From positions 1 through 17,656 of the forward strand of contig JASICF010000015.1 in assembly GCA_030044775.1 (NCBI GenBank): DNA of 17,656 nucleotides. Direction: 5' to 3'. The position numbers were made by a program, and so were the translations under genes. Below are positions 1 through 6,465 of this stretch, piece by piece. Every line of letters starts with the position of its first letter. Positions within the stretch are counted from its first letter, which is position 1. Source of the stretch: Candidatus Sulfotelmatobacter sp. Its GTDB lineage: Bacteria > Acidobacteriota > Terriglobia > Terriglobales > Acidobacteriaceae. The notes below the pieces were generated by a model. It was not told the origin of the DNA. It saw only the letters and a list, made by a program, of their open reading frames with translations, and did no database searches.

Positions 1-78
1 GCCCTTACCGGTGGTGAGATTTACCTTTACGGATTTCGGATCGGTAGCGACGGTCGGCGAATGGAGCGGAGACTGCAT
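1..78 (-). CDS. Probable DUF971-domain protein, N-terminal fragment (runs off left edge)
   Basis: An open frame reads leftwards from an ATG at 78 to the window edge with no stop, giving 26 codons. It starts MQSPLHSPTVATDP and continues KSVKVNLTTGKG. The KVNLTTGKG stretch resembles, from memory, the start of DUF971 (gamma-butyrobetaine hydroxylase N-terminal-like) proteins, where it precedes a conserved WxDGH segment that would lie outside the window. DUF971 proteins are short, mostly uncharacterised, and sometimes linked to Fe-S or Mrp-type genes. There is no clear Shine-Dalgarno sequence. The gene lies 80 bp downstream of the small membrane protein at 159-293 on the same strand. With so few residues, both the gene and the family are tentative. 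Confidence 0.45.
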   Translation of the reverse strand, partial: MQSPLHSPTVATDPKSVKVNLTTGKG

Positions 79-158
79 GAGTTCAGTATCGCATAATGAA
101 ATCGGAGCAGAGCGGCCTGGCCCCGCATGAAATCTGGAAAGAAAAAAAGGTCTCGGAG

Positions 159-293
159 TTAGCGGACTGTATTCGAATAAGTAGTCTTGGGAGCGGTCAC
201 CAGACCGACGGCAAGGCCGCCAATCGCCCCGGCCAGAATTCCCATCAGCGCGAGCACCAACCCGCTTTCAAGCAGCTTTGCTTTTCCCGACAT
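159..293 (-). CDS. Small single-span membrane protein (44 aa), unknown function
   Basis: ATG at 293 to TAA at 159 gives 44 residues beginning MSGKAKLLESG. The start has a good Shine-Dalgarno, AGGAGA at 299-304 on the minus strand, 5 nt before the ATG. The protein has a short basic N-terminus (K4, K6), one hydrophobic stretch rich in Gly, Ala, Leu and Val (about residues 11-33, GLVLALMGILAGAIGGLAVG and following), and a polar tail ending NTVR. This predicts one transmembrane helix with small-residue packing motifs. I do not recognise the family. The strong RBS, membrane-helix composition and otherwise empty spacer argue that it is real. A longer plus-strand frame across the same bases has no RBS and no protein-like composition. 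Confidence 0.62.
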   Translation of the reverse strand: MSGKAKLLESGLVLALMGILAGAIGGLAVGLVTAPKTTYSNTVR

Positions 294-337
294 CGATTTC
301 TCCTGGCTCTCCCGACCTGGTGAAATGAGCTTCGTTC

Positions 338-364
338 ATTCTATCCGGAAGCAAGCCACGACAA
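338..364 (-). promoter_or_regulatory. Possible sigma70-type promoter for the 44-aa membrane protein
   Basis: On the minus strand TTGTCG (359-364) is followed after 15 bp by TAGAAT (338-343), about 45 bp upstream of the ATG at 293. The -10 is good; the spacer is shorter than the usual 16-18 bp, so this is only a candidate. Confidence 0.3.
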
Positions 365-408
365 TGCGCTAAAATCCAAAGTAGCGCACGACCTACGCGA
401 TGCTGAAA

Positions 409-438
409 TTGTCGTCAGACGGGAGAATCCGGTAAAAT
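409..438 (+). promoter_or_regulatory. Candidate promoter of rpmB
   Basis: TTGTCG (409-414) and TAAAAT (433-438) are separated by 18 bp, close to the sigma70/RpoD consensus. Transcription would start near 445, leaving a 35-nt leader before the rpmB ATG at 480. The leader contains AAAGGA (462-467), a somewhat distant Shine-Dalgarno. The promoter is back to back with the candidate minus-strand promoter at 338-364. Confidence 0.45.
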
Positions 439-479
439 AAAGGTTCTCATCAGGCCCGTCGAAAGGATTTACGGCAGTC

Positions 480-668
480 ATGGCTCAACAGTGTGAAATC
501 TGCGGCAAGAAGCCCCAAACCGGAAACCGCATCAGCCACGCCCATAACGTCACCAAGCGGCGCTGGAATGTAAATCTGCGCGCCGTTCATGCTCGAGTCG
601 GCGCAACCACCAGGCGCATGCGGGTCTGCACCTCCTGCCTGCGCAGCGGCAAAGTGGTCAAGGCGTAG
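480..668 (+). CDS. rpmB: 50S ribosomal protein L28
   Basis: 62 residues, the normal length for bacterial bL28. The N-terminus MAQQCEICGKKPQTGN followed by the basic HAHNVTKRRW segment is characteristic. L28 is a structural protein of the large ribosomal subunit. This is the zinc-binding (C+) form: C5-x2-C8 near the N-terminus and C50-x2-C53 near the C-terminus can coordinate one Zn2+. Many bacteria also carry a zinc-free paralogue for zinc starvation; none is visible here. The gene stands alone on the plus strand, convergent with the FKBP gene whose stop is only 37 bp away, and has its own promoter candidate at 409-438. Confidence 0.96.
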   Translation: MAQQCEICGKKPQTGNRISHAHNVTKRRWNVNLRAVHARVGATTRRMRVCTSCLRSGKVVKA

Positions 669-705
669 TGGTTCAAATTACTGGCGGCAAAGTTGCGCGT
701 TGCCT

Positions 706-1167
706 CTACTCCACGCCCAGCAACTGAATATCAAAGATCAAGGTGGCGTTTGGAGGAATAGGTCCGTCCGGAGTGCCCTCGGCGCCATAGCCAAGAGAAG
801 GCGGAATCACTAATTGCCGCTTGCCGCCGACTCTCATGCCAGTGACGCCTTCTTCCCACCCCCGGATCACCTCTCCGTTGCCGATCGTGAAGTCGAAAGG
901 CTTCCCGGCGTCGAGCGAACTGTCAAATTTTTTCCCGTCGGTGAGCCAGCCCGTGTAGTGAACCCGGACGTGGCTTCCCTCTTTGGCGGTCTGGCCGTTT
1001 CCGATGCGGATATCCCAGTATCGCAGCCCGTCGTCGGTCTTGACGCCCGGCCCACTCACTTTGATTGGACCACTGGTGCTCGCGACTTTCTTTGGAGTCG
1101 CGCTTTGTGCAGTCGCCAGTAGCGTGGCCATCGCGACAATGCTCATGATCGCAATGGATTTCATCAT
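706..1167 (-). CDS. FKBP-type peptidyl-prolyl cis-trans isomerase, exported
   Basis: 153 residues from ATG 1167. This start is chosen over an in-frame codon 8 residues upstream because a near-perfect Shine-Dalgarno (AGGAGGT, 1175-1181) ends 7 nt before it. Residues 1-23 (MMKSIAIMSIVAMATLLATA and QSA) form a signal peptide with an AxA-like cleavage site, so the protein is probably periplasmic. A short linker leads to one FKBP domain (about 48-152) with the active-site residues expected for the family: Y71, F81-D82, V100-I101, W104, Y127 in the SLGYG loop, and F145. It catalyses isomerisation of X-Pro bonds in exported proteins. It is the last gene of the rel-ridA-FKBP run, 123 bp after ridA; the gap and strong RBS leave room for an independent promoter. 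Confidence 0.93.
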   Translation of the reverse strand: MMKSIAIMSIVAMATLLATAQSATPKKVASTSGPIKVSGPGVKTDDGLRYWDIRIGNGQTAKEGSHVRVHYTGWLTDGKKFDSSLDAGKPFDFTIGNGEVIRGWEEGVTGMRVGGKRQLVIPPSLGYGAEGTPDGPIPPNATLIFDIQLLGVE

Positions 1168-1174
1168 TTCGTTT

Positions 1175-1181
1175 ACCTCCT
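1175..1181 (-). promoter_or_regulatory. Strong Shine-Dalgarno of the FKBP gene
   Basis: AGGAGGT on the minus strand, 7 nt upstream of ATG ATG at 1167-1162. It is the strongest ribosome-binding site in the window and fixes the FKBP start at residue 9 of the longest open frame. Confidence 0.8.
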
Positions 1182-1290
1182 GAAATCTCAAGACGATTCT
1201 TGCGAAATCCTATCCAGGGTGAGCATTACAAATGCCCTCAGAGTTCTGGGATTCTTTCTAAGGCGCTTGAGATGTCTGCTGCGGGAAAAC

Positions 1291-1668
1291 TCACGCCAAC
1301 GCAATCACGTCGATTTCTACCAGCACTTCCTTAGGCAAACGCGCGACTTCCACAGTAGTGCGCGCTGGAGGCGCCGAGCTAAAGTATTTTCCGTAGACCT
1401 GATTCATAGCGGCAAAATCGTTCATGTTCTTGAGAAATACCGTCGACCGAACTACCTTGCCCAGGCCGCTGCCGGCCGCCTCGAGTATTTCGGACAGATT
1501 GCGCAGCACGCGTTCGGTCTGGGCGGCAACATCGCCGGCAACGACCTGCTGCGTCGCTGGGTCGATTGCGATTTGCCCGGAAGTGAAAATGAATCCGTTC
1601 GCTTTAATGGCCTGAGAGTAAGGCCCAATTGCCTGGGGAGCATCTTTGGTAGAAATAATATCGCGCAT
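1291..1668 (-). CDS. ridA: RidA family enamine/imine deaminase
   Basis: 125 residues, the usual YjgF/YER057c/UK114 size. RidA hydrolyses reactive 2-aminoacrylate and other enamine/imine intermediates released by PLP enzymes, protecting other PLP enzymes. The family landmarks are present: IGPYSQAI with Y17, the FTSGQ motif with G31, the PARTTVEVARLP signature with the conserved R103, and EIDVIA with E118. These match the Tyr17/Gly31/Arg105/Glu120 active site recalled for E. coli RidA. It is a cytosolic homotrimer in characterised members. It lies between rel and the FKBP gene on the same strand, 124 bp after rel. No Shine-Dalgarno is visible; the bases directly upstream of its ATG are the heptad repeat at 1675-1695. 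Confidence 0.94.
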   Translation of the reverse strand: MRDIISTKDAPQAIGPYSQAIKANGFIFTSGQIAIDPATQQVVAGDVAAQTERVLRNLSEILEAAGSGLGKVVRSTVFLKNMNDFAAMNQVYGKYFSSAPPARTTVEVARLPKEVLVEIDVIALA

Positions 1669-1674
1669 AAGAAC

Positions 1675-1695
1675 CAGTTTTCAGTCGTCAGTGAT
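1675..1695 (+). repeat. Degenerate 7-bp tandem repeat (CAGTnnT, 3 units)
   Basis: CAGTTTT, CAGTCGT and CAGTGAT follow each other without gaps. The array begins 6 bp upstream of the ridA start codon. The same unit occurs in the opposite orientation at 1759-1791, within the same intergenic space. Confidence 0.55.
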
Positions 1696-1758
1696 TTGCA
1701 GAAACCCGAGCGAGCACAGAGTAACACAGCCCGATGCGCCGCCGTTGGTCGCAAATCG

Positions 1759-1791
1759 CTGATCACTGGCACCTGGCCACTGGCCACTGCC
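1759..1791 (-). repeat. Degenerate 7-bp tandem repeat (CTGGCCA-type, about 4.7 units)
   Basis: Plus strand reads CTGATCA, CTGGCAC, CTGGCCA, CTGGCCA, CTGCC. On the minus strand this is a CAGTGGC/CAGTGAT-type unit, so it is an inverted counterpart of the array at 1675-1695. ATCACTG at 1762-1768 is the exact reverse complement of CAGTGAT at 1689-1695. The array stops 1 bp before the rel stop codon. Short heptad arrays of this kind are, from memory, frequent between genes in Acidobacteriota. Confidence 0.6.
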
Positions 1792-1792
1792 T

Positions 1793-4012
1793 TTATATCT
1801 TCTGCAGCCTCTGCACCTCATGCACCCCCGGGATTTTCTTTAGTCCGGCCATGATCGATTCGAGATGCTTGAGATCGGAAATATCGAGCACGATCTCCAC
1901 GCTCGCCTGGCTGTTTGCCGTGTTTGCTCCGATGTTGCGGATATTACTCTGCGCGTCTCCGATCACACTGGTGATGTTTTTCAGCATGCCAAAGCGATCA
2001 TCGCAATAAACCGTCAGCTTGACCGGATAAGAGGTGGGAGTGCTCTCATCGCGGCCCCATTCGACGTCGATTTTCCGTTCCGCCTCGTACAGTAGATTCG
2101 TCACGTTCGGGCAATTCACAGAATGCACGGCCACGCCTTTGCCGCGCGTAATGTATCCGACAATGCTCTCTCCGCGAATCGGATTGCAGCAGCGCGCGCG
2201 ATATACCAGCATATCGCCCTGGCCCTTCACTATGATCGCGTTGTGATCGCCGAAAACGCGGCGCACCACGCTGGCGATGGCGCCCGGCTTGTTCGAATAG
2301 CCTTCTGCCTCAATATCTCCGGCCATCGACGGTGTCGCCCCGGCCGGCAGGACGCGGCCCAGCACCTGCCGCGCCGAATATTTTCCGTATCCAATGCCGG
2401 AGAGCAGATCTTCAACCTTACCCAGACCATACCCTCCGGCAACTTTCAGCAGATCCTCATCTTTAATGTCTTTCAATGCGATGCGATATTTGCGCGCCTC
2501 TTTCTCGATCAGTTTCCGGCCAATTTCAATCGAGCGTTCGCGCTGATGAACATTCAGCCAGTGCTTGATCTTGTTGCGCGATCGCGACGATTTGACCAGC
2601 CCCAGCCAGTCGCGGCTCGGCTTGTGCCCGGCCTGGGTGACGATCTCGACGATGTCGCCGGAGTGTAGTTTGTGCCGCAACGGCACCATTCGGCCGTTGA
2701 CTTTTGCCCCCACGCACGTGTGCCCGACTTCCGTGTGAATGGTGTAGGCGAAGTCAATCGGCGTGGCATCACGCGGCAACACAACCACTTTACCCTTCGG
2801 AGAAAACGTGTAGACCTCTTCGGGATACAGGTCGACTTTCAGGGACGACAAGAATTCATTGGGATCGCTCACATCACGCTGCCACTCGACTACCTGCCGC
2901 AGCCACGCCAGCCGCTGTTCATCCTGCGCCGAGACCGGACCGTCCTTATATTTCCAATGCGCCGCGATGCCTTCTTCGGCCATTTTGTGCATCTCTTCGG
3001 TGCGAATTTGGATCTCAAACGGCGTTCCATCTTCCGTAATGACCGAAGTATGCAGCGACTGGTAAAAGTTCGGCCGCGGCATGGCGATAAAATCTTTGAT
3101 TCGGCCCGGAACCGGCCGCCAGAGATTGTGGATGATTCCCAACACGGCGTAGCAATCCTGCAGTGAGCGTGTAATCACCCGCATGGCAAACAGGTCGTAA
3201 ACCTGCTCGATGGCAATGCGCTGCCGTTGCAGCTTCCTGTGAATGCTGTAGAGGCGCTTGATTCTGCTCTCGACCTTCGCCTGAATGCCGGCTTCTTTCA
3301 GCTTGTCCTGAATAATGGCCTGCATCTTTGCCAGAAAAACCTCACCCTGCTTGCGGCGCGCGTTGACGGCCTTTTCCACCTGCTCGTAACTCGCCGGATC
3401 GAGAAAGCGAAATCCCAGGTCTTCCAGCTCGCCGCGAATCTTTCCCATGCCAAGGCGATGCGCGATGGGAGCGTAGATTTCTAGCGTCTCTTCGGCAATT
3501 TTTCGCTGCCGCTCCGGTTCCAGATGTTCGAGAGTACGCATGTTGTGCAGGCGGTCGGCCAGCTTGATGAGCACCACTCGGATGTCATCGACCATGGCCA
3601 GCATCATCTTGCGCAGGTTCTCCGCCTGCGCTTCTTCCCGCGTCGCGAAATCGATCTTGCTGATTTTTGTCACGCCCTCGACAATGTGCGCTACCTGCTC
3701 GCCGAATTCCTTCCGGATCTCCACGATGGTCAGGGTCGTATCCTCGACCGAATCGTGCAGCAGCCCGGCTGCGATCGCCACCGGATCCATCTTCATTTCA
3801 GCCAGCACCAACGCCACTTCCAAGGGATGCGCAAGATAAGGTTCGCCGGAAGCGCGCGTCTGTCCTTCGTGCACGCGCAGCGAGTAATCGTAGGCTTTCT
3901 TTACAATGGAGAGGTCGTCGTGCGGGCGGTTTTCCTGAATCCGCTTCAACAAATCACGGAATTTGGTGAAGGTGAGGGCAGTAGTCGCAATCTGTTGCCG
4001 CAAACTCGGCAT
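1793..4012 (-). CDS. rel: Bifunctional (p)ppGpp synthetase/hydrolase (RelA/SpoT family Rel)
   Basis: 739 residues, the full length of a long Rel. It makes (p)ppGpp from ATP and GTP/GDP in amino-acid starvation and hydrolyses it otherwise. The HD hydrolase domain (about 50-205) keeps H62, H86-D87 and E90-D91 in LLHDSVEDT, and D153/N157 in LADRLHNMRT, so hydrolysis should be intact. The synthetase domain (about 245-355) has the RIKDF loop (R304-x-K-D), the RxKD form of bifunctional enzymes rather than the ExDD of monofunctional RelA, then NFYQSLHT and EIQIRT with E333. TGS spans about 397-460, a Cys/His zinc-finger region C608, C609, H630, C634 follows, and ACT is at about 663-735. It is the first gene of the rel-ridA-FKBP run. 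A TATAAT box lies only 5 nt before the ATG and there is no Shine-Dalgarno. Confidence 0.96.
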   Translation of the reverse strand: MPSLRQQIATTALTFTKFRDLLKRIQENRPHDDLSIVKKAYDYSLRVHEGQTRASGEPYLAHPLEVALVLAEMKMDPVAIAAGLLHDSVEDTTLTIVEIRKEFGEQVAHIVEGVTKISKIDFATREEAQAENLRKMMLAMVDDIRVVLIKLADRLHNMRTLEHLEPERQRKIAEETLEIYAPIAHRLGMGKIRGELEDLGFRFLDPASYEQVEKAVNARRKQGEVFLAKMQAIIQDKLKEAGIQAKVESRIKRLYSIHRKLQRQRIAIEQVYDLFAMRVITRSLQDCYAVLGIIHNLWRPVPGRIKDFIAMPRPNFYQSLHTSVITEDGTPFEIQIRTEEMHKMAEEGIAAHWKYKDGPVSAQDEQRLAWLRQVVEWQRDVSDPNEFLSSLKVDLYPEEVYTFSPKGKVVVLPRDATPIDFAYTIHTEVGHTCVGAKVNGRMVPLRHKLHSGDIVEIVTQAGHKPSRDWLGLVKSSRSRNKIKHWLNVHQRERSIEIGRKLIEKEARKYRIALKDIKDEDLLKVAGGYGLGKVEDLLSGIGYGKYSARQVLGRVLPAGATPSMAGDIEAEGYSNKPGAIASVVRRVFGDHNAIIVKGQGDMLVYRARCCNPIRGESIVGYITRGKGVAVHSVNCPNVTNLLYEAERKIDVEWGRDESTPTSYPVKLTVYCDDRFGMLKNITSVIGDAQSNIRNIGANTANSQASVEIVLDISDLKHLESIMAGLKKIPGVHEVQRLQKI

Positions 4013-4017
4013 ATGGG

Positions 4018-4023
4018 ATTATA
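4018..4023 (-). promoter_or_regulatory. Perfect -10 box 5 nt before the rel start codon
   Basis: On the minus strand the sequence reads TATAAT CCCAT ATG. A transcript from this box would start at or within a few bases of the rel ATG, giving a leaderless or nearly leaderless mRNA. The -35 region is weak: at 17 bp spacing it is TGAGTT; a better TTGTCC lies only 13 bp away. It may be functional or a chance match. Confidence 0.4.
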
Positions 4024-4073
4024 GCCCGTAAAGACAGGACAACTCATGAGGCCGGCCCCTTTCGCGGGCTGGA

Positions 4074-4101
4074 GGCCGCAGTGGCTGGGCGCCACTCGGC
4101 C
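4074..4101 (-). terminator. Stem-loop downstream of the 4150-5229 gene, probable terminator
   Basis: GGCCG (4074-4078) pairs with CGGCC (4097-4101), and AGTGGC (4080-4085) pairs with GCCACT (4091-4096), with one bulged C and a 5-nt loop. The 11-bp GC-rich stem lies 48 bp past the stop of the upstream minus-strand gene and before the rel promoter. It has no T-run, so it may instead be a Rho-associated or REP-like element. Confidence 0.42.
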
Positions 4102-4149
4102 AAGTCGCGCTCTCGATGATCCCGCGACAGGGTGCTTCGAGAATTTCCC

Positions 4150-5229
4150 TTACTGTTGTGCCGTTCTGCCGTGTGGTTTATGTGGTGTCAGTTTCGGCAC
4201 GATGAATTCCTGCATGACATTGCCGACCGCGTTTCCAGCGAGTCCGATAGCCACATTCCCGAAGGTCACGCCTGCGCTATCGCGATCCTGCGATGGATAG
4301 TAGAGGTTTGAAATTCCGCCGGCAGCCAGCTGGCCCAGCACGTTCGAGTAGTTCGGCTGCCAGCGCCGGTTGTCGCCCTTGCAAATCACCGCCATGGCAA
4401 CCGCGTAAAGAATCCGGGCGCGCGTGCTTCCGATTCCCTTGTAGAAGTATCGTGGATCCTGCCTGAGGAGCGATGGCAGTATCGCTCCGCCAATCACCGT
4501 GCCCACCGCCGTATCGGCATAGTTGGCGCCAAAGCGCTTGCCGTATCCCTGCAGCCCCTGTCCATACCCAATGAAGTGATTTTGCGCCTGCTGCAGCCCA
4601 GCAGTTCCCGCGACTACAATCAAGGTAAAGGGATCGACGATCGTCCTGCCTGCAAGCTGAAACTTCTGTTTCCAGTCCAGCGGCGCGGCATTGGGCACGT
4701 AGCTGACGTAAAAATTCGGAACAATGCCGAACACCCGCTGTTTTTCTTCCATCTTGATTTGCTCTGTCGCCACTTCCTGCTGTGTCAATCCAACCCGAAC
4801 CTCGGTCACGGAAGAAGCCACGCTCATCACGATTGGCGGAACTGTGTCGATTTCTCCGGCACTCAGTTTGCCCGCCAGCGTTTTGGGTGCAAAACCTGTC
4901 GAAGAGATTGTTAGCTCAAAAGAGCCCGGCGAGATGTTAGCGAGGAAAAATTGTCCGTTCTCGCCTGTCACGGCCTGCTGGGTAAGAGAGTTTCCCTCGC
5001 GCGTAGCCTTTACCACGGCCCCAACAACCACCGCGCCGCTCTGGTCCACGACACTGCCGCTGATGCACGCCGACAAAACCTGATCGCCAGGTTGGGCCAC
5101 GGGCGCGCTCGATATGGGAGGGGGATCTGGACTCGGTGGCGGCGGAAGGGTTTGTCCGAGACACGAGGCAGCCCAAAAGGAAGCCGATATCAGAGTGGCG
5201 ACAAACACAGGCTTGGACTGCAACATCAT
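4150..5229 (-). CDS. Exported protein with carboxypeptidase-regulatory-like domain, acidobacterial family, function unknown
   Basis: 359 residues. Residues 1-25 are a signal peptide (MMLQSKPVFVATLISASFWA, then ASCLGQ), and C23 leaves open a lipoprotein. A Pro-rich linker (about 28-47) precedes a carboxypeptidase-regulatory-like beta-sandwich (about 55-145: SGSVVDQSGAVVVGA, then GENGQFFLANISPGSFELTI). The remaining ~200 residues form a second conserved domain with VPNFYVSYVPNAAPL, QAQNHFIGYGQGLQGYGKRF, GGAILPSLLRQDPRYFYKG and NYSNVLGQLAAGGISNLYYP. I recall this combination as recurrent in Acidobacteria with no known function; the Gly/Tyr-rich amphipathic segments suggest an envelope location. 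The start is one of two adjacent ATGs with no convincing Shine-Dalgarno. It is divergent from the epimerase at 5514; the 284-bp gap between them shows no other gene. Confidence 0.86.
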   Translation of the reverse strand: MMLQSKPVFVATLISASFWAASCLGQTLPPPPSPDPPPISSAPVAQPGDQVLSACISGSVVDQSGAVVVGAVVKATREGNSLTQQAVTGENGQFFLANISPGSFELTISSTGFAPKTLAGKLSAGEIDTVPPIVMSVASSVTEVRVGLTQQEVATEQIKMEEKQRVFGIVPNFYVSYVPNAAPLDWKQKFQLAGRTIVDPFTLIVVAGTAGLQQAQNHFIGYGQGLQGYGKRFGANYADTAVGTVIGGAILPSLLRQDPRYFYKGIGSTRARILYAVAMAVICKGDNRRWQPNYSNVLGQLAAGGISNLYYPSQDRDSAGVTFGNVAIGLAGNAVGNVMQEFIVPKLTPHKPHGRTAQQ

Positions 5230-5513
5230 GAAGGCTGTTCCGCTCCCAAACTCACGTGAGTGTCAGACGAGCGCCGTGCTCACTTCGCTGGGATATTCTG
5301 CGGCGCTGCCGACGTTTTTACTAGATTACCCCGGAACACAGTTCATCGTCTCATAAGCCCAGAGGTCTCTTGCGCCGATCCCATGGTTGGCTGAAGCCGT
5401 TGCTTATATCCAGGCATGGCATGTTCTCCTGTATGATGCATTTCAGACGCTTCAAAGCTTTCAAATCGGTCCTCAGTTTGTTCATGGGAAACTCAACCTG
5501 CTAGAGTCCTCGC

Positions 5514-6416
5514 TTGGCAACAACTTCCAAAGTCCTCGTCAGCGGAGTCTCGGGGCCGATCGGCGCCGCCCTGGTTCCGTCGCTCCGCGCCGGCGGATGG
5601 TCGGTCACGCGCCTGGTGCGCGGCGGGCCCACGAACGACGAACACATCGCATGGGACCCGTCAAAGCCCGTCGCGTCCGCCGCAGTCTCCGGATTCGACG
5701 CTGTGATTCACCTCGCCGGAGAGAGCATCTTCGGACGCTGGACTGCAAGAAAGAAACAAAACATCCTTCACAGCCGGGCCGAAGGCACCACGAATCTGGC
5801 GCGGGCTCTTGCCCAGGCGGAAGAGAAACCCAAGGTTTTCGTGTGCGGCTCCGCCATCGGATATTACGGCAATCGCGGCGAGGAATTGCTGAAAGAAGAA
5901 AGCGCGCCAGGCTCCGGGTTTCTCGCCGAGGTTTGCCAGGCGTGGGAAGAAGCCACCATGCCCGCAGTTCAGGCCGATATTCGCACCGCGCACCTGCGCA
6001 CCGGGATCGTGTTAAGCCCGCGCGGCGGGGCGCTGGGAGCGATGCTTTTGCCGTTCAAGCTAGGCTTGGGCGGCCGCGTTGGCGATGGAAAGCAATGGAT
6101 GAGCTGGATTCACGTGCAAGATCTGGTGGGCGCAATTCACCATATTCTGAAGAATGACTTGCTGCAGGGCCCGGTGAATATGGTTGCGCCCAAGCCGGTA
6201 AGAAACGCCGAATTTACAAGAACTCTCGCCGGAGTCATGTCGCGCCCGGCAATTTTGCCCATGCCCACCTTCGCGGTGAAAGCAATCTTCGGCGAAATGG
6301 GCGAAGACCTGCTCCTCGCCAGCCAGAAAGTAGAAGCCGGCAAGCTGATCTCGAGCGGATATCCTTTCCGTTACCGTCAACTGAAGGAATCGCTGCAAAA
6401 TCTTACGGGAAAGTAG
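5514..6416 (+). CDS. TIGR01777 family SDR epimerase (YfcH-like), TTG start
   Basis: 300 residues, typical for the family. It begins with a Rossmann nucleotide-binding motif, VLVSGVSGPIGAAL (G11, G14, G17), an atypical extended-SDR fold binding NAD(P). Family signatures follow: AVIHLAGESI (64-72), the catalytic-region SAIGYYG (113-119), LRTGIVL (161-167), MSWIHVQD (196-203) and a C-terminal DUF1731-like segment (about 250-298). Substrate is unknown; homologues are called nucleoside-diphosphate-sugar epimerases or cell-division inhibitor SulA-like without solid biochemistry. The TTG at 5514 is the only plausible start: an in-frame TAG lies four codons upstream and no ATG or GTG precedes the glycine motif. 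AGAG about 8 nt upstream is a weak RBS. A 256-residue frame overlapping it from 5387 is composition-driven and discarded. Confidence 0.92.
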   Translation: MATTSKVLVSGVSGPIGAALVPSLRAGGWSVTRLVRGGPTNDEHIAWDPSKPVASAAVSGFDAVIHLAGESIFGRWTARKKQNILHSRAEGTTNLARALAQAEEKPKVFVCGSAIGYYGNRGEELLKEESAPGSGFLAEVCQAWEEATMPAVQADIRTAHLRTGIVLSPRGGALGAMLLPFKLGLGGRVGDGKQWMSWIHVQDLVGAIHHILKNDLLQGPVNMVAPKPVRNAEFTRTLAGVMSRPAILPMPTFAVKAIFGEMGEDLLLASQKVEAGKLISSGYPFRYRQLKESLQNLTGK

Positions 6417-6419
6417 TCC

Positions 6420-6439
6420 GCCCCAGCCCACGCTGGGGC
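6420..6439. terminator. Bidirectional terminator hairpin between convergent genes
   Basis: GCCCCAGC (6420-6427) and GCTGGGGC (6432-6439) form a perfect 8-bp stem around a CCAC loop. It starts 4 bp after the epimerase stop and lies 27 bp from the permease stop on the other strand, so it can serve both genes. There is no T-tract on either side, so it is not a textbook intrinsic terminator. Confidence 0.6.
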
Positions 6440-6465
6440 TGCTCTCGTCTAAGTCCAGGGCAATT

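Noticed and set aside
96..372. Two plus-strand open frames (96-323 and 187-372) in the left intergenic space
   Set aside because: No RBS, no recognisable composition, and they run against the better-supported 44-aa membrane gene on the minus strand.
686..704. GGCAA...TTGCC inverted repeat between rpmB and the FKBP gene
   Set aside because: Only 5 bp with a 9-nt loop and no T-tract; too weak to call a terminator.
1219..1854. 211-codon plus-strand frame across ridA
   Set aside because: Antisense to an unmistakable ridA; no protein-like features.
5387..6157. 256-codon open frame overlapping the epimerase in another frame
   Set aside because: Arg-rich, low-information translation typical of an off-frame GC-rich gene; the 5514-6416 frame carries all family motifs.
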